Source of the DNA: Tipula vernalis
Lineage: Eukaryota; Arthropoda; Insecta; Diptera; Tipulidae
Length of the DNA: 64,000 nucleotides
NCBI GenBank assembly: GCA_958295665.1
Contig: OY282560.1
Coordinates: forward strand, 261,998,641-262,062,640
Direction of reading: 5' to 3'
Shown here: positions 58,277 to 64,000 of the stretch, piece by piece
Layout: every line of letters starts with the position of its first letter
Position numbering within the stretch: position 1 is the first letter of the stretch
Made by a program: the position numbers and the translations under genes
Notes under the pieces: generated by a model
Seen by the model: only the letters and a program-made list of their open reading frames with translations
Told to the model about the DNA's origin: nothing
Database searches by the model: none

Positions 58277-58303
58277 CCGTCAGTTTTGACGGGTAATTAC
58301 TAG
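58277..58303 (+). mobile_element. Helitron 3' terminus: hairpin and CTAG
   Basis: CCGTCA-GTTT-TGACGG (58277-58292) is a perfect 6-bp stem, followed 7 bases later by CTAG (58300-58303) and then T. A short GC hairpin just before CTAG at the host T is the standard Helitron 3' end. Confidence 0.78.
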
Positions 58304-60905
58304 TATTAAATATATTGCTTTGTCCATTCTCGTTGATTTTTCGTCTGAGATGTAAAATATTACAAGTTATGTTATCGTGAAGGAATACACTCTAAACAAT
58401 TATTAATGTTTTCGGTTGTGACAATGCGTACATTACCTTAAGTTGTAGGTAAAAACCAAATGAATTAATTAATGGTATAATTGACTGATTCATCTAGGTG
58501 ATAATAGATTGGATGAACATTGATTTTTGCTACCTTCTTCATTTGTTGTTTTGTTCTATTCTGTTTTCACCAACAACAACAAAATAAATTAAAATAAATT
58601 AAAATTGCAATATACCTAATTCCACCTTGATACGTTATCATAAAAATAACAAAAAAAAAAAAAAAAAAAGGTAAAATAGTCTACAATTAAACTGTTGCAG
58701 TGGACCAGAGTGTGTGTGAACGAAATTTCTTACCAGTTGCTATATCGTGCGTATTAAAAACGGTGTGTAAATAAAATATAATACGGGCATTGATATAATA
58801 CGGTAATAAACCTGTCAAGCGTGGTTTTTTAATTCTTGGTGGTTGGTTGACCTAAGAAAAATAAAAAAAAAACAAAATAAACCAAGCAGCAACAACTTTA
58901 ATAATTGCTAAGCTTAAGTTGTCGCGGAAACCAGATTTCGTTTCTGCGACATATTTTTTTTCATTCGATCCCCATAATTCAGTGTGGATCAAACGGTAAA
59001 AAGAAAAAAAAAAAGAAACAAAACAAAGAAGAAGAAAACCGTCGAGAAACTCCTACTTCACGTGAAATGAGCGGTCAATATTAAAAATGAACTAGGCCAC
59101 CAAAAATTAATGTGATGACGCCATGATACAGTAGTCAGCTAAGTGGAACAATTATAAATTGGACACAATTGTTCTTATTTATTTATTATTTTTATTATAT
59201 TATATTTGATTTATTTATCTTTTTTTAACACTATATTTATGAAACTTTATATATTTATTATATTTATTCTACTTTTTTGAACATACATATATTACATATT
59301 ACATTTCATTTAACTATATACATACATACTAACGTATTTGTTATTAAACATTTAACCTATTTGGGATCGCGGATCCATTAAGAATATTTTTTGTAAACCT
59401 AGACCAGTGTAAAGTGAATTAGATCAATAATTAATCAACTTATACCTGTAAATCCATTGTGTTTTCTATGTTTGAGATTTTCTTTGCGACATCGCTACAA
59501 TCACGTTATTTCACGGTACATATACCTTACCTTTGTTTCACGATATATTCAGTTGGTTATTGAATACTTTAATGTATGAATGATCTCAGTAAGTTATAGG
59601 TGATCAAGTAGGATGGGCTAATACTTGACAAAACAGGGGCATACTAAATATCCATGCATGGTATTGCCAATGGGAGGAAGGAAAGCATCTGGTTCAACAT
59701 CTAGGCCACAATAAAAGGAAATATTGCTGTAACAATGACGTCATTTTTTTTCTCCATTTAGTTTTCCTTACATTTACATTTCTTTATTTACTCTATTGCT
59801 TGCTAAATTCCGTTAACTTGTTTAGATTACCTAATTTATGTAATTTATTTAGTTAATTTGGTTAAATTATTTAGTTTATTTAATTTATTGAAATGCAGTC
59901 CAAAGTGAATCAGTGATAGTGTATAACACATATAGTTTTAATATCGTTCCGTATTTGTGTTTCCTTTAATTGGCACTATGGGTAAAGCAGCACATCTTGA
60001 TCTCTATGGTAAGTGACAAGAACCTGCCCACCTTCTGTAACTAGCCGGCAAAAGTGCTGCGGTCACTAATATATAGGACCATAGAGATATTCTGATAACG
60101 GAGCGAAAATTCAACTCTGAATCGTCCCGTTACAACCTACAAAACTAATCGGTGTGCTATACAAGCAAGATTGACGTTTACGTGTGAAAAACTGCAACCT
60201 AAAACTTCAATCATATTCTATTAAGTTAATAATTAAGTTCAATACATTTAGCCTTTCGAAAATGTTTTCACATAATTCCACCTCGTTCATCATCTTTTAA
60301 TCGAAATTTGGCATGCATAAATGAATACGTCATTATGTGATGCAAACCAAAATCACAACTCAATTCAAATCAACACTTCCAAGTTAGCATTTTATTTATA
60401 TGGTTTAGTTAATTTATAGCCTTTTTACATTAATTAAATAAATTTAATAATTTAATGCATTTTATAATACCCTGTAAAAAAATAAAATAACTCATATCTA
60501 AAATAAATCCATCCTATATCAATTATAAGGCGGATTCCAATTGGACTCAAAACTTATTCGATTATACAAAAATATAAGAAACCTATTTGAGTCGAATACC
60601 CTAATATTTCGTTGTGTTTGTACAGTTCATGTTTTATTAAGAACATTATAGTTGTAACATGAATTCAAAAAAAAAAAAGAGGGGAAATAACAAAATAAAA
60701 TAAAAACAACAGATTCTTATATACTAAACCACCAACACACATTAAAAGCAAAAATCTCTACAATCTTCCATGTGCGTAGCAGAAGACTTATCATGTTTTC
60801 ATTATTTTATATACAACTAATACCATTACAGCGCACATACAAAACAATCCTGATCTATATATGTATATATATATATCAAGATATAGAAAAATATTGGGAA
60901 CAACT
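58304..60905. other. AT-rich stretch without recognised genes
   Basis: Contains A-runs (58651-58669) and short TA tracts (60850-60880). No coding frame with recognisable motifs or inverted-repeat element was found. Confidence 0.45.
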
Positions 60906-60909
60906 ATAC

Positions 60910-61481
60910 TAGCACCAATGCCGTCTAGAATATACAAGCCATACTGCTAAAAGCAAAAATTATTATTTTTTATTTCATCGACATAACCTAGATGGCAATT
61001 AACATTCGAAAAATGAAAGAGTTGAGAGAAACAGAGAATAAAATATTTCAAAAATAAAAAAATTATTTAGTATTATCTCATGCGTACGAAAGGAAGGTTG
61101 TACATATTTTTATCTCTGTTAATTTTCTGCATAATTTAAAACTAATAAAATTATTAATAAACTAATGATTTAAATATAAATAAATATTAACTAGAAATGT
61201 AACATGAGTTGGAAAAATTTATATGAACTATTTTTTATTAATAATTTTAAATTATGAAAAAACACACGACGTACAACCTCTCTTTCTTGCGCTTGGATTC
61301 ATACTAATTTATTAATTTTATTTTTGACATGTTTTAAATTTTTAATCTCTTCGTTTTCAAGTTTTGTTCTCTTTCATTTTTCTAGCATTAATGCCATATG
61401 CAGAAGATTAATGGAACTGTCGACATAAATTGAGTGACGTAGACAGTAGTATGGCTTGTATATTCTAGACGGCATTGCTAG
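60910..61481. mobile_element. 572-bp MITE with AATATACAAGCCAT ends
   Basis: The left end CAATGCCGTCTAGAATATAC, then AAGCCATACTG, is complementary to the right end CAGTAGTATGGCTTGTATAT, then TCTAGACGGCATTG. The interior (61020-61320) matches the arm of the foldback at 28940-29255, including CATGCGTACGAAAGG and TTAATAATTTTAAATTATGA. It is thus a second member of that family. Confidence 0.75.
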
Positions 61482-63340
61482 CACCCACAAAAAAGTCTCT
61501 CTGTTTTTGTTGTTATTGCTTAACTAATACATAGCAAAAACCAATAATAAATAGTACATTTTCCTAATAGGATTCGCGTAAAGAGCGAACGAGGCGGCCC
61601 GTACAAATATTTCGTTGGCTTTGTCATGTATCAATTTTCAAGAATGTATTTCTTCCTATTATACTTTGTACATAACATAAAAACCAAGAACCAAACCATA
61701 CCGAAACCCACAAAAATGTTTTTACGTATGTATGTATAAACACCTTTGTTTGGCTTGCAAGAACGCATTCAATTATGCGTAAATATAAAATCGAATATGA
61801 AATTAACTACGAAGTATGTTAATTTACGCTAAAAACTATTTTGATACGATCCAATTATTAGGTTTTAGTAATAAAATCCATGCACAATCACACACACGTT
61901 AAAAACATGCACACAATAGAAAACAATAATTTTGATTTATTTATCTATAAATATAAAACATTGCCTGATAAATGCATCCCGGTTAATTGCATTTTCCAAA
62001 ATTACACTTTAAATTATTTCACTTCCACTTTAATTATTATTTCACTAAAAACTGAATTAAATATAATTAAAATTATAATTAAACTTTATATTCTATATGT
62101 ATATAGAGTATATACATAGCACTACATAAACTACATAAATAAAACAAAATAAAAATTAAATTAAATTAAATTTTTGAAGAGGATAGAAAAAACACGTCTA
62201 TCCTCTTTGACGAACATTCGCTCACTTTCATTAAAATAAATGTTAATAACTTATTAACGAAATATTTATAAAATATATTTTCAATATCTTTTATAGACCG
62301 AATTGAGCATATATAAGTACCTGAATAGTTGGCCCAGTAATCATCGTTGGACCATCTTATATCAATTATTCATCGCCCCGGTAAACCACAAGTCCGAAAA
62401 TATTAGGAATGTTAGTATTATGTCTATTTGTTAGCGGCTGATGTATTTGTTTACGAAAACTCACAACATAATTTAATAAAATAAATAAAACACAATGATA
62501 TTATCTTAAATTGATCCGACACAAATTGTGTCCGACCCCGACACAAATTGTATTTTCTTAAATTGATCCGATCAGTATGAGCCCAGTGGACTGTTTATAA
62601 ATTTTCCAACTTAAGTACTAACAAATTCATTTCGTAGTAACATTTGTAAAGTACTAACAAATTCGTTTTGTTTTAACTTTGTATTAGAATAACATAGAAA
62701 ACAATTGTTGCCAACTTCTTTGTTTACAATGGACTTTGACGTTTACCATAAATAATTGTATCATAATCTAGCTATCTATCAATGTTGCGACAGCCTAAAC
62801 CACGTGTTATTTAATATTTACTTTGATACCTGTTATATTACTCAGCTTGAAGTCAATTACAGAAAACTGACTTTTACGTCTGTTACTAGATGACCGTAAA
62901 CCCTGGATGTAAAAGTTTGACTTTTAAGTCAGTAATTTGATGGCCATTAAAGTCAAATACCGACAATGGACTCGTGTGCCAGTTATTTGTAAGCAAGTAA
63001 GTAGCTTCATTGTTAACAAATGATAGTGAATCAGAGTTTAGTGGTTTGCAGTTTATGTTCCGTTTGAGCGCGAGATATCAGGTATACAGGTATGAAGTTT
63101 ATATTTTATTTTACGTTAAAAACTCGTGCTTTTATGTATAGAGAAAATAGAGTAAAAAATAAAAAAGTAATATTTCGCTAAAATAATAAGTGTACAAATA
63201 AAGCTACATACGATATAAATTTAAAAAAAATAAATAAGGAACAATTAACTAATATTTTATTTTACAATGAAAACAATAAAATATCAAATGTAAATAAATA
63301 CAAGTGCACCAGATAACTATTTTACAGAAACAAGTAATGC
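61482..63340. other. AT-rich stretch without recognised genes
   Basis: ATTAAAATAAATGTTAATAACTTATT at about 62232 repeats the sequence at about 53999. 62840-62960 holds short related blocks (GACTTTTACGTC, GACTTTTAAGTC). An unsupported 79-codon frame at 61880-62119 is not called. Confidence 0.4.
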
Positions 63341-63862
63341 AAATTGTTCAAGATCTGTAATTATTGATTTAAATAAACATAATATTTGTGCACGGCCAAA
63401 GGAATCGCTAGTGTTATCAGATATAAGTGGAAGTTATAATAGTTTAAAAATGAATCAAACAATGAAAATTGGTCTAATTCTTCTTCTACTGACGGTTTAA
63501 GTTAGGGTTGCCAGTTGTACTTCTTTAGGGAGTACAGTGCTTCCGCTCTGGCTCTGACCCTGCAATGTATCTACTTTCTGTAAGTTGTAAAAAAGTTGTA
63601 TACTTCTACACAAATTACAGAAAACAAGAACACAGCAAAATTGGAACCAGGAAAGAAGCACAGTACTCCCCAAAGAAGTCCAACTGGCAACCCTAGTTTA
63701 AGTGGACATGTTGTTTATGCGGAATCATATAATTCTCAATTAAAAAACACTCAAAATTTAGGTGTCACTAATTTCATTCAGTCATATGCCAACCAAAAAA
63801 TTAACGCTTACGTAAAGTTGCTTTTACAAAAATGGTCAATAGTAGTATTAATAAGAATTTAA
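63340..63862 (+). pseudogene. Coding-like sequence of unknown family, split by a MITE
   Basis: Left of the MITE the + strand reads NCSRSVIIDLNKHNICARPK and, after a one-base shift, NENWSNSSSTDGL; right of it SGHVVYAESYNSQLKNTQNL and GVTNFIQSYANQKINAYVK. Removing the MITE and one duplication copy joins STDGL to SGHVV in frame. I do not recognise the family. The one-base shift suggests a dead copy or an unseen splice. Confidence 0.35.
63503..63695. mobile_element. 193-bp hAT-type MITE with 8-bp target duplication
   Basis: The ends TAGGGTTGCCAGTTGTACTT and the complement of AAGTCCAACTGGCAACCCTA form about 41-bp arms. GTTTAAGT flanks both sides (63495-63502 and 63696-63703), an 8-bp duplication as in hAT elements. 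The interior is noncoding. Confidence 0.88.
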
Positions 63863-64000
63863 TAATTTGGCAGGCTTATTGAGGCAGCTGAGATCATTAG
63901 AATATCTGCCAGTTTTTAAAGAAAGTGAACTGAGAAATTTTTTACTATTTTATGGACCATTTATGTAAATTAAAAAATTCTTTGCCAAATCATTTGCAAA

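Noticed and set aside
61880..62119. 79-codon + frame
   Set aside because: AT-driven composition (Asn, Ile, Lys, Tyr) with no motif; chance frame.

Overview
The window is eukaryotic nuclear DNA, very AT-rich, with spliced genes and a dense, nested load of transposable elements. The element mix (PIF/Harbinger with a MADF partner gene, Penelope-like elements, jockey/LOA/CR1-group LINEs, BEL/Pao, hAT, Tc1, pogo-type MITEs, Helitron), introns of only 63-200 bp and a Toll-type ectodomain gene point to an insect, most likely a fly. Species cannot be fixed from this sequence. No bacterial operon, rRNA, convincing tRNA or CRISPR array is present.

Host genes are few. A complete two-exon gene at 18687-21109 (+) encodes a secreted-then-membrane-anchored leucine-rich-repeat protein. 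It has the Toll-1 type ectodomain order (Cys-rich N-flank, LRRs, Cys module, second N-flank, LRRs, one TM helix) but only a 35-residue tail and no TIR domain. An intact exon of a diverged paralogue lies at 50103-51531 (-), with the same splice phase and position at its 5' edge. Its first exon is not recognisable in the window. A decayed BTB/BACK gene lies at 22926-24113 (-).

Layout: 1-3.6 kb AT-rich and unidentified; 3.6-6.8 kb a foldback MITE beside an apparently intact two-gene Harbinger transposon; 7.0-9.4 kb a second, decayed Harbinger; 9.5-10.8 kb head-to-head Penelope-like fragments, one followed by a hammerhead-like ribozyme motif; 11-12.4 kb Tc1, LINE ORF1 and hAT fragments; 12.5-17.5 kb a clear nest (TIR element > jockey LINE > hAT, with an adjacent 234-bp hammerhead-bearing insertion); 18.6-21.1 kb the Toll-like gene; 21.5-28.4 kb MITEs, a 108-bp satellite, the BTB pseudogene and element fragments; 28.8-34.6 kb large foldback structures; 34.9-37.1 kb a CR1-group LINE; 37.6-42.8 kb a BEL/Pao element (-) interrupted by a 1.03-kb (TA)n palindrome (6-bp TSD) and a LINE fragment (9-bp TSD); 44-49 kb MITEs and a LOA-like LINE split by a MITE; 50.1-51.5 kb the paralogous LRR exon; 52.7-56.8 kb satellite, pogo-type MITEs and SINE-like repeats; 57.4-58.3 kb a Helitron derivative; 58.3-64 kb mostly anonymous AT-rich DNA with two MITEs.

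Most worth pursuing: the TIR-less Toll-like receptor pair, and the two hammerhead-like motifs, one of which sits in a very short insertion flanked by an 11-bp target duplication. All calls come from reading the sequence; no database search was run.
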